From the NCBI RefSeq assembly GCF_014699005.1, contig NZ_JACWZY010000006.1, positions 186,001-250,000 on the forward strand: a DNA stretch of 64,000 nucleotides, in the 5' to 3' direction. Numbering within the stretch: position 1 is the first letter of the stretch; every line of letters starts with the position of its first letter. Below are positions 15,988 to 24,613 of this stretch, in pieces. Under the pieces are notes generated by a model that was not told the DNA's origin, did no database searches, and worked only from the letters and a program-made list of their open reading frames with translations. Both the position numbers and the translations under genes were made by a program. Source of the DNA: Spirosoma profusum (GTDB lineage: Bacteria > Bacteroidota > Bacteroidia > Cytophagales > Spirosomataceae).

Positions 15988-16021
15988 CGGTTCAAGATGA
16001 ATTCCTAATTCATAACCAACA

Positions 16022-17026
16022 ATGCTCGTAAAACGTCTCCTTATCGCAGTTGGCTTGCTCGCTGGAGCTATATATACAACACAGGCTCAAACCTCCACTG
16101 ATTTCAAATCCTACACGCAGGTAGTACCGGGGAGCAACCAGACGTATGCAATGGTAGCCATTCCGGGCGGAAAATTTATGATGGGTAGTCCTGCCGCTGA
16201 GAAAGACCGTAAACCCGATGAAGGGCCTCAGCACAACGTAGCAATTGAGCCGTTCTACATGGGGAAATACGAAGTTACCTGGGACTTGTACGACCTGTTC
16301 GCTTTCACGACGATGGAGAAAGAAATGGCGGCTAAGTATAACCAGGTGGACGCCAATCTGGCGAAAACCGACGCCACTACGCGGCCTAGTCCGCCCTATG
16401 TCGACATGTCGTTTGGGATGGGCCGGGCGGGTTATCCGGCTATTAATATGACGCAATATGCCGCCATCAAGTTCTGTGCGTGGCTGTATGCTAAAACGGG
16501 TATGTTCTTCCGATTGCCTACCGAAGCTGAATGGGAATATGCCTGTCGGGCCAATACGACTACGCCTTATTCGTTCGGGGCTGATGCGAGTAAATTGGGT
16601 GAATACGCCGTATTTAACGGGAACAGCGATGGTGGTTATAAAAAAATTGGCACCAAAAAACCGAACCCGTTTGGCCTTTACGACATGCACGGCAACGTAA
16701 TGGAATGGACCAAAGATCAGTACGTTGAAGATTATTACCAGCAGGTAGCCAGCGGAAAAGTGAAAGAAGCCTATGCACCAACCACTACGTTGTATCCGAA
16801 CAGCGTTCGAGGTGGTTCATGGGACGACGGTCCGGAAGTGCTACGTTCGGCAGCTCGCACACCATCGGCACCTGCCTGGAAAGTACTCGATCCACAAAGC
16901 CCGAAATCAGACTGGTGGCTGACGTCGGCTTCGTTCGTCGGTTTCCGTCTGGTACGTCCGGCCAAAACGCCATCGGAAGAAGAAATCAAGACGTACTACG
17001 ATATTAAGGCAATTAAGGATTATTGA
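16022..17026 (+). CDS. Secreted formylglycine-generating-enzyme-fold protein (SUMF1 family)
   Basis: A 334-residue protein with a signal peptide ending near IYTTQAQ. The FGE-sulfatase domain spans most of the rest: VAIPGGKFMMGS, a WxLYDLF-type segment in place of the usual S/N-rich one, FRLPTEAEWEYACRA, PFGLYDMHGNVMEW and VRGGSWDDGPEVLRSA, ending VGFRLVRP. True FGE converts Cys to formylglycine in sulfatases using a Cys pair; I do not see that pair at the C-terminus, so this is more likely a fold relative of the ergothioneine/GldK kind with another role. No sulfatase gene is nearby. Confidence 0.9.
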   Translation: MLVKRLLIAVGLLAGAIYTTQAQTSTDFKSYTQVVPGSNQTYAMVAIPGGKFMMGSPAAEKDRKPDEGPQHNVAIEPFYMGKYEVTWDLYDLFAFTTMEKEMAAKYNQVDANLAKTDATTRPSPPYVDMSFGMGRAGYPAINMTQYAAIKFCAWLYAKTGMFFRLPTEAEWEYACRANTTTPYSFGADASKLGEYAVFNGNSDGGYKKIGTKKPNPFGLYDMHGNVMEWTKDQYVEDYYQQVASGKVKEAYAPTTTLYPNSVRGGSWDDGPEVLRSAARTPSAPAWKVLDPQSPKSDWWLTSASFVGFRLVRPAKTPSEEEIKTYYDIKAIKDY

Positions 17027-17107
17027 GTGATAAATGATGAGAGATGAGTTTGCTGACGCATTCAACAAATGCTGGCGTCAGCAAACTCATCTCTTATCAC
17101 TTATCAC
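17027..17107. terminator. 33-bp stem-loop directly after the stop codon
   Basis: Arms 17027-17059 and 17075-17107 are 33 bases each and match at 31 positions, with a 15-base loop. The left arm starts at the base following the TGA stop. No long T-run follows, so it may be an mRNA 3' end-protecting structure rather than a classical terminator. It ends 17 bases before the folK start. Confidence 0.75.
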
Positions 17108-17123
17108 TAATAACATCGCTCTT

Positions 17124-17612
17124 TTGAAAACCTTTCTTCTCCTCGGCGCAAATCTCGGCGACCGTGTTGCTACGTTGCAACGGGCGGTTGATTTGATTTG
17201 GCAATACGTTGGTGCGATTGAACAACAGTCGCCTTTGTACGAAACCACACCCTGGGGTATCATCGATCAGCCTGCTTTTCTGAATCAGGTGATACGTGTT
17301 AAAACGACGCTGGAGCCAGAAGTTTTGCTAAAACAAACCCAGGCGATTGAACAGGATTTGGGGCGTATCAGAAAGGAGAAATGGGGCGCGCGTGTGATTG
17401 ATATTGACATTCTCTATTACGACCAGCTCATTTCGAGCAGCTCTACACTCACATTGCCGCATCCATATCTGCATCAACGACGGTTTACGCTGGTTCCACT
17501 GGCCGACGTAGCGCCAGATTTTGTGCATCCACTTCTCCATAAAACAACGCTTGAGTTATTAGCTGCGTGTACGGATGAGGGCGTAGTGAGTCGGTGGAAA
17601 ACGACTACGTAA
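17124..17612 (+). CDS. folK: 2-amino-4-hydroxy-6-hydroxymethyldihydropteridine pyrophosphokinase
   Basis: A 162-residue HPPK that transfers pyrophosphate from ATP to the pterin in folate synthesis. Motifs are LLLGANLGDRVATLQ at the N-terminus, RIRKEKWGARVIDIDILYYD (ATP/Mg-binding DxD) and LPHPYLHQRRFTLVPLADVAPDFVHP. The chosen start is TTG at 17124, because the family begins at this point and an upstream in-frame ATG would translate through a large hairpin. Codon use fits the genome. It is followed by an unrelated protease gene. Confidence 0.92.
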   Translation: MKTFLLLGANLGDRVATLQRAVDLIWQYVGAIEQQSPLYETTPWGIIDQPAFLNQVIRVKTTLEPEVLLKQTQAIEQDLGRIRKEKWGARVIDIDILYYDQLISSSSTLTLPHPYLHQRRFTLVPLADVAPDFVHPLLHKTTLELLAACTDEGVVSRWKTTT

Positions 17613-17727
17613 CAATGCATCATGGACTGGAAATACTCGTTTCATGACGCATTTTCTAATCAGAAAACAATGCCTGCCGGTTCTAATTCGTTATTCAGCC
17701 GTGTTGTACGATTAACCCTCTTTGGTT

Positions 17728-18786
17728 ATGCATGTGCGAGTGGCTTTCTCTCTCCCTTTTTTACTGATTACTACCCTGATTCATGAGCCGCTGATGGCTC
17801 AAAACGATACTCCGGTACGTCCGTTTGGCTCCGGAGCCTTCATTTGCAGCTACACCGGCGGCAAACTAGGTCCGCAGGTTATTTGTTCGCCTAAAACAGC
17901 TTCCAACGGTCACGCCGAACGGGTTGTCGACCGCATTCTGAAACCCATCGGGCTGATGCGTAATTTTAAAGTTATTGAGTGTTCGAACACTGATAACTGC
18001 TTTGCAACGGTACTAAAAGGACAGCGCTTTATTGTGTACGACGGTGCATTTATGGCGCAAATTGATCAGGATACCGAAACCGACTGGGCGGCTATCAGCA
18101 TTATGGCGCACGAAATTGGGCACCATTTGCAGGGGCATACCATTGACGGTACGGGGGGGCAACCTCAGAAAGAAATCGAAGCGGATAAATTCTCGGGTTT
18201 TGTGCTGCACCAGTTAGGCGCTTCGCTTGAAGAAGCGTCGATTGCTGTTAAAACCCTTGGCGATGAACACGCTACGTTAACGCACCCTGCTAAGCCAGCT
18301 CGCGTCGAAGCGATTCGGAAAGGCTGGCTGGAAGCTGAAGCGATGTACCCGAAAAGCCGGGTGTTGGTGAAAGCGCCGACAGCTATGGCTCCGAAACCGA
18401 TCACTACGTCTAGTGCTCCTGTTATGGCGGCACGTTCTGTTGTTGCACCTACTGCTCCCAAACGCGCTACTGTTGGCTGTGTATCAGGCGATTGCCAGGA
18501 CGGGACAGGTACGTTTGTTTATCCGACGCAGGAGCGTTACGTCGGTGAGTTTGAAGAAGGGGACAAACATGGTGAAGGCATAGAGTATTACGCCGATGGA
18601 AAAATAAAGTACAAAGGCAACTTTCGGGATAACCTTCGGTGGGACTACGGTGCTTACTATTACCGGAATGGCGATAAATACGTTGGCTGGTTCAAGAATA
18701 ATATGCCCAATGGTAAGGGAACGTATTACTTTGCCGATGGCGAACGTATAGCTGCTACGTTCAAAAACGGGCAACCGATGCAATGA
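17728..18786 (+). CDS. M48-like metalloprotease fused to MORN repeats
   Basis: A 352-residue secreted protein; signal peptide ends near EPLMAQ. The middle has the zinc motif H128-E-I-G-H132 and a third ligand E151 in KEIEADKFSG, followed by QLGASLEEA and a THPAKPARVEAI region typical of M48 (HtpX/Oma1-like) peptidases. After a Pro/Ala-rich linker, residues ~250-350 carry about four MORN repeats (YVGEFEEGDKHGEG, YVGWFKNNMPNGKGTYYFADGE). The combination suggests a membrane-surface or glycan-anchored protease; its substrate is unknown. The start is the ATG giving MHVRVAFS. Confidence 0.88.
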   Translation: MHVRVAFSLPFLLITTLIHEPLMAQNDTPVRPFGSGAFICSYTGGKLGPQVICSPKTASNGHAERVVDRILKPIGLMRNFKVIECSNTDNCFATVLKGQRFIVYDGAFMAQIDQDTETDWAAISIMAHEIGHHLQGHTIDGTGGQPQKEIEADKFSGFVLHQLGASLEEASIAVKTLGDEHATLTHPAKPARVEAIRKGWLEAEAMYPKSRVLVKAPTAMAPKPITTSSAPVMAARSVVAPTAPKRATVGCVSGDCQDGTGTFVYPTQERYVGEFEEGDKHGEGIEYYADGKIKYKGNFRDNLRWDYGAYYYRNGDKYVGWFKNNMPNGKGTYYFADGERIAATFKNGQPMQ

Positions 18787-18806
18787 TTAAGCACGTAGCG
18801 AATATA

Positions 18807-18857
18807 ACGTAGCATTTTTGTCATGCTGACGAAGGAAGCATGACAAAAATGCTACGT
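18807..18857. terminator. Bidirectional hairpin terminator, copy D of the GTCATGCT repeat
   Basis: Perfect 21-base arms (18807-18827 and 18837-18857) flank the 9-base loop GACGAAGGA. It lies between convergent genes and carries ACGTAGC at both outer ends. Core and loop are the reverse complement of copy B at 3821-3859. Confidence 0.82.
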
Positions 18858-18862
18858 CGTTT

Positions 18863-20116
18863 TTAAAACTCCAGAATAGTTTTCTCAATGATGTCGCAGG
18901 CTTCGTGAATCTGCGCTTCGGTGATGACCAATGGGGGAGCAAAGCGGATTTTGTCGCCGTGCGTCGGGCGGGCTAGTAATCCGTTCGCTTTAAGTTTCAT
19001 GCAGATTTCCCAGGCCGTTTCTTTTCCGAAATCAGGCCGTTCGGCAATCACAACGGCGTTCAGCAACCCTTTGCCGCGAATCGATTTAATTAAGTCAGTC
19101 TGGTGACTCAAAGCGATCATTCGCGACCGGAAAATTTCGCCCATCGAGGCTGCGTTTTCGGCTAGCTTTTCATCTTCTACCACCTGAAGTGCTTCCATCG
19201 TAACGGCGCAGGCCAACGGATTTCCGCCATACGTACTACCGTGTTCGCCAGGTTTGATAGTTAGCATAACTTCATCCGAAGTCAGCACCGCCGATACGGG
19301 CATAGTGCCGCCCGATAGTGCCTTACCCAGCACGAGCAAATCTGGTTTTACACCTTCGTGGTCGCAAGCGATACGTTTGCCGGTACGTCCGATGCCCGTT
19401 TGCACTTCATCAGCAATGAATAGTACGTTGTATTTCGTGCATAAATCACGAACGCCACGCAAATAACCTTCAGCAGGAACCACAACGCCCGCTTCGCCCT
19501 GAATGGGCTCAACCATGAAACCGGCAATGTTTGGAACGCTTTTGAACGTATCTTCCAATGCATTGAGGTCGTTGTACGGAATAACGATATAACCGGGCAG
19601 CAGCGGCCCAAAATCATTGGTACTACTGGGGTCGGTCGATGATGAAATGGCGGCTATGGTACGTCCCCAGAAATTTCCGGCAGCATAAACTGTTTTAGCC
19701 TGATTCTGTGGAATACCTTTGACTTTATAGGCCCATTTTCGGGTGAGTTTCAGCGATGTTTCGCCCGCTTCTGCCCCGGAGTTCATCATTATAGCTTTGT
19801 CGTAGCCGAAGTAATCGCAGAGGTATTTTTCGCAAACTCCCGTTTTGTCGTTGTAAAAAGCGCGCGAGGTGAGCGTCAATTGCTGCGCCTGTCGGATCAG
19901 GGCATTAATGATACGTGGGTGACAATGGCCCTGACTCACAGCGCTGTAAGCAGAAAGAAAATCGAAATATCGATTCTGTTCAACATCCCACACAAAAACG
20001 CCTTCACCCCGCGTAAGTACTACCGGAATGGGGTGGTAATTATGGGCGCCGTATTGCCATTCTAACTGCATGGCGTTCTCGGCCGATGCGATAGATAGTG
20101 TTGGTTCGAGTATCAT
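18863..20116 (-). CDS. rocD: Ornithine--oxo-acid transaminase
   Basis: A 417-residue class III PLP aminotransferase that converts ornithine and 2-oxoglutarate to glutamate semialdehyde and glutamate. Features are the N-terminal [22 protein letters not shown], the PLP pocket [33 protein letters not shown], and the Schiff-base Lys in [14 protein letters not shown]. The full length and these motifs match ornithine aminotransferase rather than acetylornithine or GABA transaminases. It is convergent with the protease gene and shares a bidirectional terminator with it. Confidence 0.94.
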   Translation of the reverse strand: MILEPTLSIASAENAMQLEWQYGAHNYHPIPVVLTRGEGVFVWDVEQNRYFDFLSAYSAVSQGHCHPRIINALIRQAQQLTLTSRAFYNDKTGVCEKYLCDYFGYDKAIMMNSGAEAGETSLKLTRKWAYKVKGIPQNQAKTVYAAGNFWGRTIAAISSSTDPSSTNDFGPLLPGYIVIPYNDLNALEDTFKSVPNIAGFMVEPIQGEAGVVVPAEGYLRGVRDLCTKYNVLFIADEVQTGIGRTGKRIACDHEGVKPDLLVLGKALSGGTMPVSAVLTSDEVMLTIKPGEHGSTYGGNPLACAVTMEALQVVEDEKLAENAASMGEIFRSRMIALSHQTDLIKSIRGKGLLNAVVIAERPDFGKETAWEICMKLKANGLLARPTHGDKIRFAPPLVITEAQIHEACDIIEKTILEF

Positions 20117-20224
20117 GGTGAATGTGGTTATGTGTCCGTTGATGTAGTGCTAGGTTGCTGAAACTTCCACGTGCAGATGCCCGTTTCTCAAAAATACGGT
20201 TTCTTGCAGAGACCCCCAAAACCA

Positions 20225-20395
20225 ATGCCAGCGCAGTCATCAAAGAAAAAAATCCCTGACTTAGCCAACGAAGATTACTACTACACGCCTGAGGGATATA
20301 TCGTATTTACGGCAACGTATCACCTTAAACGTGGCAACTGCTGCCAGAATGGATGCCGACATTGTCCGTATGGATTCAAAAAAAAGGAGAAATGA
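20225..20395 (+). CDS. DUF5522 family Cys-rich small protein
   Basis: A 56-residue protein (longer in-frame starts exist at 20171 and 20177, but the conserved part lies at the C-terminus). The motif CCQNGCRHCPYGF gives four closely spaced Cys plus His, likely to bind zinc or another metal; the preceding YYYTPEGYIVFTATYHLKRGNC is also typical of DUF5522. The function is unknown. It is divergent from rocD and lies 60 bases ahead of rpmB. Confidence 0.78.
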   Translation: MPAQSSKKKIPDLANEDYYYTPEGYIVFTATYHLKRGNCCQNGCRHCPYGFKKKEK

Positions 20396-20455
20396 CTTGC
20401 AGATTATGAATTATTTAGCCAATTTTGCGCCCTCATACGGAAAACGAGTACGGTA

Positions 20456-20695
20456 ATGGCCAGAGTTTGTCAAATAACAGGAAAGCGCACGCGGTCGGGA
20501 AACAACGTTTCTCACGCTAATAATAAAACCAAGCGTAAATTTTACCCGAACTTGCAAAAGAAGCGGTTCTTCGTTGAATCAACTGGAGAATGGGTTACGC
20601 TGAAAGTGGCTACGTCGGCCATTAAAACCATCAACAAAAACGGGCTGGAAGCTACGTTACGTAAAGCTCACGAGCGCGGTACGTTGTCTTTATAG
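20456..20695 (+). CDS. rpmB: 50S ribosomal protein L28
   Basis: A 79-residue protein matching L28 over its whole length: MARVCQITGKRTRSGNNVSHANNKTKRKF, followed by the conserved basic core and a Lys/Thr-rich C-terminus. No L33 or L31 gene follows, although rpmB-rpmG pairs are common in Bacteroidota. A terminator lies 26 bases after the stop. Confidence 0.97.
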   Translation: MARVCQITGKRTRSGNNVSHANNKTKRKFYPNLQKKRFFVESTGEWVTLKVATSAIKTINKNGLEATLRKAHERGTLSL

Positions 20696-20721
20696 TCTTT
20701 GTTACGAAGATATTATCTGTG

Positions 20722-20749
20722 AGCCTCTTCCGGTTAGGAGGGGGCTTTT
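20722..20749 (+). terminator. Terminator after rpmB
   Basis: The arms AGCCTCTTCC and GGAGGGGGCT pair over 10 bases with two G-U pairs around a 5-base loop, followed by TTTTC. This is a classical rho-independent shape. Confidence 0.7.
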
Positions 20750-20831
20750 CGTTTATAGTCATAAGACGATAGAAGTTTCTTTACGACCGCTCACTTTCGA
20801 TTGATGACGAACGACTATCGACCAAACGCCC

Positions 20832-21554
20832 ATGAAACAGAATTTTGAAGACCTTATTCTTTTTGAGAACGAGGATTATATCATCATCAACAAGCCACCC
20901 CACGTAGCCTCGCTCGATGAGCGGACCACCGACCGGGGAGGGCAGAGCATCGTGCGGATGGCAAAAGCGTATTGGCCTGATGCACAACTCGGCCACCGGC
21001 TCGATAAGGAAACCTCTGGAATTCTGGCTATTGCTAAAAATCCGGAGGCTTATCGGCATATAGCCATGCAGTTTGAACACCGCGAGGTGACCAAGCGCTA
21101 TCACGCTGTCACGAATGGCGTTCACGATTTCGATGGTATTTCGGTGTTTCTACCTATATCGCCCATTAAAGACGGTACGGCGGTACGTATCGACCGGGAA
21201 AAGGGAAAAGTGGCAGAGACGATTTTCAATACGTTGCAGGCGTTTCGAACTACTACGTTGGTAGAGTGTATGCCCATTACAGGACGGATGCACCAGATAC
21301 GGGTTCACCTGATGTGCCTCAAAGCACCTATTGTCAATGATGCTACGTATGGTGGAAAACCCGTTTTTCTATCAGATATAAAACGGAAGTTTAATCTGAA
21401 GCAGGATACGGAGGAATTGCCTTTGATTCAGCGCGTTGCGCTCCATGCTCACTCACTGACATTTGCCCTGCTCGATGGCGAAGAGCAGACCTTTGAAGCA
21501 CCTTATCCGAAAGATTTTAACGTACTAGTGAAGCAGTTGGAGAAAAATAATTAG
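20832..21554 (+). CDS. RluA family pseudouridine synthase
   Basis: A 240-residue enzyme that isomerises uridine in rRNA or tRNA. Catalytic Asp lies in LGHRLDKETSGILAIAK (HRLDxxTSG); YIIINKPPHVAS near the N-terminus and TGRMHQIRVHLMCLKAPIVND near the C-terminus are standard. It has no S4 domain. The target base is unknown; a second RluA-type enzyme occurs at 28029. It starts 82 bases after the rpmB terminator. Confidence 0.92.
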   Translation: MKQNFEDLILFENEDYIIINKPPHVASLDERTTDRGGQSIVRMAKAYWPDAQLGHRLDKETSGILAIAKNPEAYRHIAMQFEHREVTKRYHAVTNGVHDFDGISVFLPISPIKDGTAVRIDREKGKVAETIFNTLQAFRTTTLVECMPITGRMHQIRVHLMCLKAPIVNDATYGGKPVFLSDIKRKFNLKQDTEELPLIQRVALHAHSLTFALLDGEEQTFEAPYPKDFNVLVKQLEKNN

Positions 21555-21628
21555 AAGTTTGCAGTTCGATGATTATACACAAGTCAATAATCTCGGACAG
21601 TTCATTCTAAAACTTCTCTTCTTTTCTC

Positions 21629-21928
21629 ATGTTTGTTCATACTGTTTTCTTCTGGCTGAAACATCCCGAAAGCCAGGCCGACCACGATGCACTACGTGCG
21701 GGTCTCGGATCACTCAAGGAAATTACCGACATTTCTGCGGCCTACGTCGGTACGCCCGCCGAAACTCGCCGACCTGTTATCGACCATTCCTATGATTTCT
21801 CGATAACCTTTGTTTTCGCCGACAAAGCTGCCCACGATACGTATCAGGAACATCCCATTCACTTGAAATTCGTCGACACCTGCGCTCATCTATGGACCCG
21901 TGTGCAGGTGTACGACGCGGTGGGGTAG
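21629..21928 (+). CDS. Dabb family stress-responsive protein
   Basis: A 99-residue protein with the alpha/beta ferredoxin-like barrel of the Dabb family: MFVHTVFFWLKH at the start, then YDFSITFVFADKAAHDTYQEHPIHLKFVD. Dabb proteins are dimeric; their substrates are mostly unknown. It is convergent with ohr and shares a perfect 28-base hairpin. Confidence 0.88.
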   Translation: MFVHTVFFWLKHPESQADHDALRAGLGSLKEITDISAAYVGTPAETRRPVIDHSYDFSITFVFADKAAHDTYQEHPIHLKFVDTCAHLWTRVQVYDAVG

Positions 21929-21934
21929 ATGAGC

Positions 21935-22002
21935 GCAAGGATAGTGGGGGTAGCAGGGATTGCTGAGTTACAAACAATCCCTGCTACCCCCACTATCCTT
22001 GC
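21935..22002. terminator. Perfect 28-bp hairpin between convergent genes
   Basis: Arms 21935-21962 and 21975-22002 are perfectly complementary over 28 bases around a 12-base loop. It fills the gap between the Dabb stop and the ohr stop. GC-rich G5/C5 tracts in the stem make it very stable. Confidence 0.8.
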
Positions 22003-22006
22003 AAAC

Positions 22007-22420
22007 CTAAACCAGTACTTCAATCTTCATATCCATGTTACCCTTCACAGCTTTGGAATAGGGACATACGGCGTGGGCGGTTTCGGCCAGCTGCTGAAGT
22101 TGGTCGTGGTCCATGTGTGGGGCTTTAACCGTAATTTTCCCGGATAAGAACATGTTGTTGCCGTCTTTATTCAGCGAAATACTGACTTCTACGGCGTGTT
22201 CGGGTAGTATAACTTTCCGTCGTTCGGCAACAGACATTAGAGCCCCGTTATAGCACGCACTATACGCTGCTGCAAATAACATCTCAGGGTTAGTTGCTCC
22301 CCCTTCACCGTGCATTTCTACCGGACGTTTAACGTTTAATTCCAGAATGCCATCCAGCGATTTTACATCGCCCTCGCGTCCACCCACATTGCTGACGGTG
22401 GCAGTATACAAAGTTTCCAT
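22007..22420 (-). CDS. ohr: Organic hydroperoxide resistance protein (OsmC/Ohr)
   Basis: A 137-residue peroxidase from METLYTATVSNVGGREG. The two catalytic cysteines are C56 (AAYSACYNGAL) and C119 (AHAVCPYSKA), as in Ohr, which reduces lipid and organic hydroperoxides. The upstream in-frame start would add 13 residues through a small palindrome, so the shorter form is preferred. No OhrR gene is adjacent, although the upstream region is long enough for regulation. Confidence 0.92.
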   Translation of the reverse strand: METLYTATVSNVGGREGDVKSLDGILELNVKRPVEMHGEGGATNPEMLFAAAYSACYNGALMSVAERRKVILPEHAVEVSISLNKDGNNMFLSGKITVKAPHMDHDQLQQLAETAHAVCPYSKAVKGNMDMKIEVLV

Positions 22421-22778
22421 GAATGTGATTTTATGGGCTTGCACTTTCTGCGCAAGCATAACCGATAAACTAGAGCCTGCCCGAAAAGTTATAAGTACTA
22501 CGTATCATTTTCGAGATTTCTGGCCTATCACTACGTTGCCAGTGCTACGTAATGGGCAAGGTATTTGTTGGGGTAACGTAGCGTAGCCGGGCACGAATCG
22601 GGTGTCAAACGGAATTGTCTCAAAGACTGTTTTGGTCCACTACGTAAGGTATTCAGCGTATATAAATCATTCCGTCATTTTGAACTACCTTTGTTTAAGA
22701 GGATTCGTTGTACGAAAGCTGCAATAGAACGAGACAGAGCACGTTTTGATAAGTAAGTCTCTCTGTATATTAATCAGT
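22421..22778. other. Divergent intergenic region between ohr and the TPR gene
   Basis: No open reading frame of quality lies in these 358 bases. A short inverted repeat GCTTGC...GCAAGC (22437-22457) lies just upstream of ohr and could be an operator. ACGTA/TACGT sites are dense between 22496 and 22585. A TAnnTTTG box at 22686 serves the TPR gene. Confidence 0.5.
22686..22693 (+). promoter_or_regulatory. Candidate -7 box of the TPR-DUF4292-EnvC operon
   Basis: TACCTTTG fits TAnnTTTG and lies 93 bases before the ATG at 22779, leaving a long leader. No paired -33 element is clear. Confidence 0.35.
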
Positions 22779-24554
22779 ATGAATACGTTATACATCCGTT
22801 ACGGCAATCGACGCTTACTTGGAAGCCTAATTAGCTTCGGGCTGATTTTGTGGGTTTGTCTGCTTCCTGCCTCGGCTCAGCGCCGACCCGTCAAGGCTGA
22901 TACGGCGCTGGCAAAGGCTGGCTCGACCACAACGGTACGTATTGAAGCCGAGACGCAGTTTACAGAGGGTATACGGTATCTGATGACCGACGAGCCAGCA
23001 AAAGCGATTGCGCAGTTTGAGAAAATACTGCAAAAAGATCCGTCGAATGCCGCTGCTCATTATTCGCTGGCGAATGCGCAGGTCAAAAGTGGTAAAATCA
23101 ACGATGCCATTACGCACGCGGTTAAGGCGCATAACCTGAGCAACGACAACAAATATTATTCATTACTGCTGGCCGAATTGTACGTAAAACAGAAAAGGTA
23201 CGGTGAAGCCGAAGCTCTCTACGAAGCCATCCTGAAAAAAGGACCCGAAAATGCTGAATACGGTGTTGAACTGGCGGCAATTTACCTATTCGATGAAAAA
23301 CCAGATCAGGCGCTTGCGACCTATAACCTGGTAGAACGTGAATTAGGCACGAACGAAGAAATTACTCGCCAGAAGCAACGTATTTATCTGAAACAGAACA
23401 AGATAGAAAAGGCTATTGAAGAGGCCGAAAAACTGGTTGCCTCAGAACCCGGTGAACCAGATTATTTGCTCGAAGGAGCCGAATTGCTCATCGCTAACGA
23501 CCGCTCCGATCAGGCAATTAGCTGGATTGATAAGGCACTTAAACTCAATTCCGACCTGCCGCAGGCCCACGTATTACTCGCTGATATTTACCGGAAGAAA
23601 GGCGACATGGCCCGCGTTAAAAAAGAGCTCGATCAGGTATTGGCGAATCCAAATCTGGAGGCTGGTCTGAAGGCCCGGATTTTATCCAGCTACGTAAATC
23701 TCACTAGTGAAAACCCCACAGCGCAGCAGGATGCTTTGGGTATGGCACAGCAATTAGCGAAATCATCTCCAAATGACCCTAAATCACAGGTTATGCTGGC
23801 TGATTTACTGGTTCAGCAGGGGAAAAAAGCCGAGGCCCGCGATACGTACGCCAAAGCCACCCGGCTCGATGGCTCGATCTATGAAGTGTGGGGGGCATTG
23901 CTACAATTGGATGGAGAACTGAATCAGGTCGATAGTTTGCTGGTGCATTCGGAACAGGCGCTTGAAGTATTTCCAACGCAAGGAATGTTCTGGTATTCAA
24001 ATGGTTCAGCCAATTTGTTCAAGCGGAAATATCAACAAGCCGTTGATGCGCTGGAGGAGAGCCGCAAACTGCTGGCGGCAACTGCCACTACAGAATTGAA
24101 AAAAGGAATAGATGCGCAGTTGGGTGATGCTTATAATGGTCTAGGCGATTACGCCAAATCTGATGAAGCTTACGAAGCCGTTTTAAAGGTAGACCCGCTA
24201 AACGACCACGTATTAAATAACTACAGCTATTTTCTGTCGCTGCGGAAAGAAAATCTTCAACGGGCGCAGCAACTGGCTCAGAAGCTGGTCGAGCGTAATC
24301 CAACCAATGCTACGTATCTGGATACCTACGCCTGGGTGCTGTACGTAGCGAAAGACTACGCTAAAGCCCGGCAATATCTGGAAAAGGCAATGGCTAATCC
24401 GGCTAATCTTAGCGGAACAATCATTGAACATTACGGTGATGTACTTTACCAACTCGGACAACCTGATAAGGCCCTGGAGCAGTGGAAGCAGGCGAAGACT
24501 AAAGGCGGAGGCAGTTCGGAATTGGATAAAAAAATTGCTACTGGCAAGTTGTAA
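22779..24554 (+). CDS. Secreted tetratricopeptide repeat protein
   Basis: A 591-residue protein with a signal peptide ending near PASAQ. Beyond it lie at least ten TPR-like units, for example FEKILQKDPSNAAAHYSLANAQ, YEAILKKGPENAEYGVELAAIY and YAKSDEAYEAVLKVDPLNDHVL. Such proteins scaffold envelope complexes. It is first in a conserved Bacteroidota trio with a DUF4292 lipoprotein and an EnvC-like protein, so a role in peptidoglycan remodelling or envelope assembly is likely. An upstream TTG is in frame but the ATG at 22779 gives the signal peptide. Confidence 0.9.
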   Translation: MNTLYIRYGNRRLLGSLISFGLILWVCLLPASAQRRPVKADTALAKAGSTTTVRIEAETQFTEGIRYLMTDEPAKAIAQFEKILQKDPSNAAAHYSLANAQVKSGKINDAITHAVKAHNLSNDNKYYSLLLAELYVKQKRYGEAEALYEAILKKGPENAEYGVELAAIYLFDEKPDQALATYNLVERELGTNEEITRQKQRIYLKQNKIEKAIEEAEKLVASEPGEPDYLLEGAELLIANDRSDQAISWIDKALKLNSDLPQAHVLLADIYRKKGDMARVKKELDQVLANPNLEAGLKARILSSYVNLTSENPTAQQDALGMAQQLAKSSPNDPKSQVMLADLLVQQGKKAEARDTYAKATRLDGSIYEVWGALLQLDGELNQVDSLLVHSEQALEVFPTQGMFWYSNGSANLFKRKYQQAVDALEESRKLLAATATTELKKGIDAQLGDAYNGLGDYAKSDEAYEAVLKVDPLNDHVLNNYSYFLSLRKENLQRAQQLAQKLVERNPTNATYLDTYAWVLYVAKDYAKARQYLEKAMANPANLSGTIIEHYGDVLYQLGQPDKALEQWKQAKTKGGGSSELDKKIATGKL

Positions 24555-24613
24555 AACAGTTTCTGGTTTTTGGCCAACACTCGTCTTAAGCTATGAACTG
24601 AAACTACCCCTAA

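Noticed and set aside
16010..16690. Long minus-strand open frame opposite the FGE-fold gene
   Set aside because: It is antisense to a clear SUMF1-family gene, lacks any recognisable domain and codon use, and its composition mirrors the sense gene.
18807..18857. Inverted repeat as a transposon end
   Set aside because: Only a single hairpin with a short loop exists, with no transposase nearby and no target duplication; terminator function fits its position between convergent genes.
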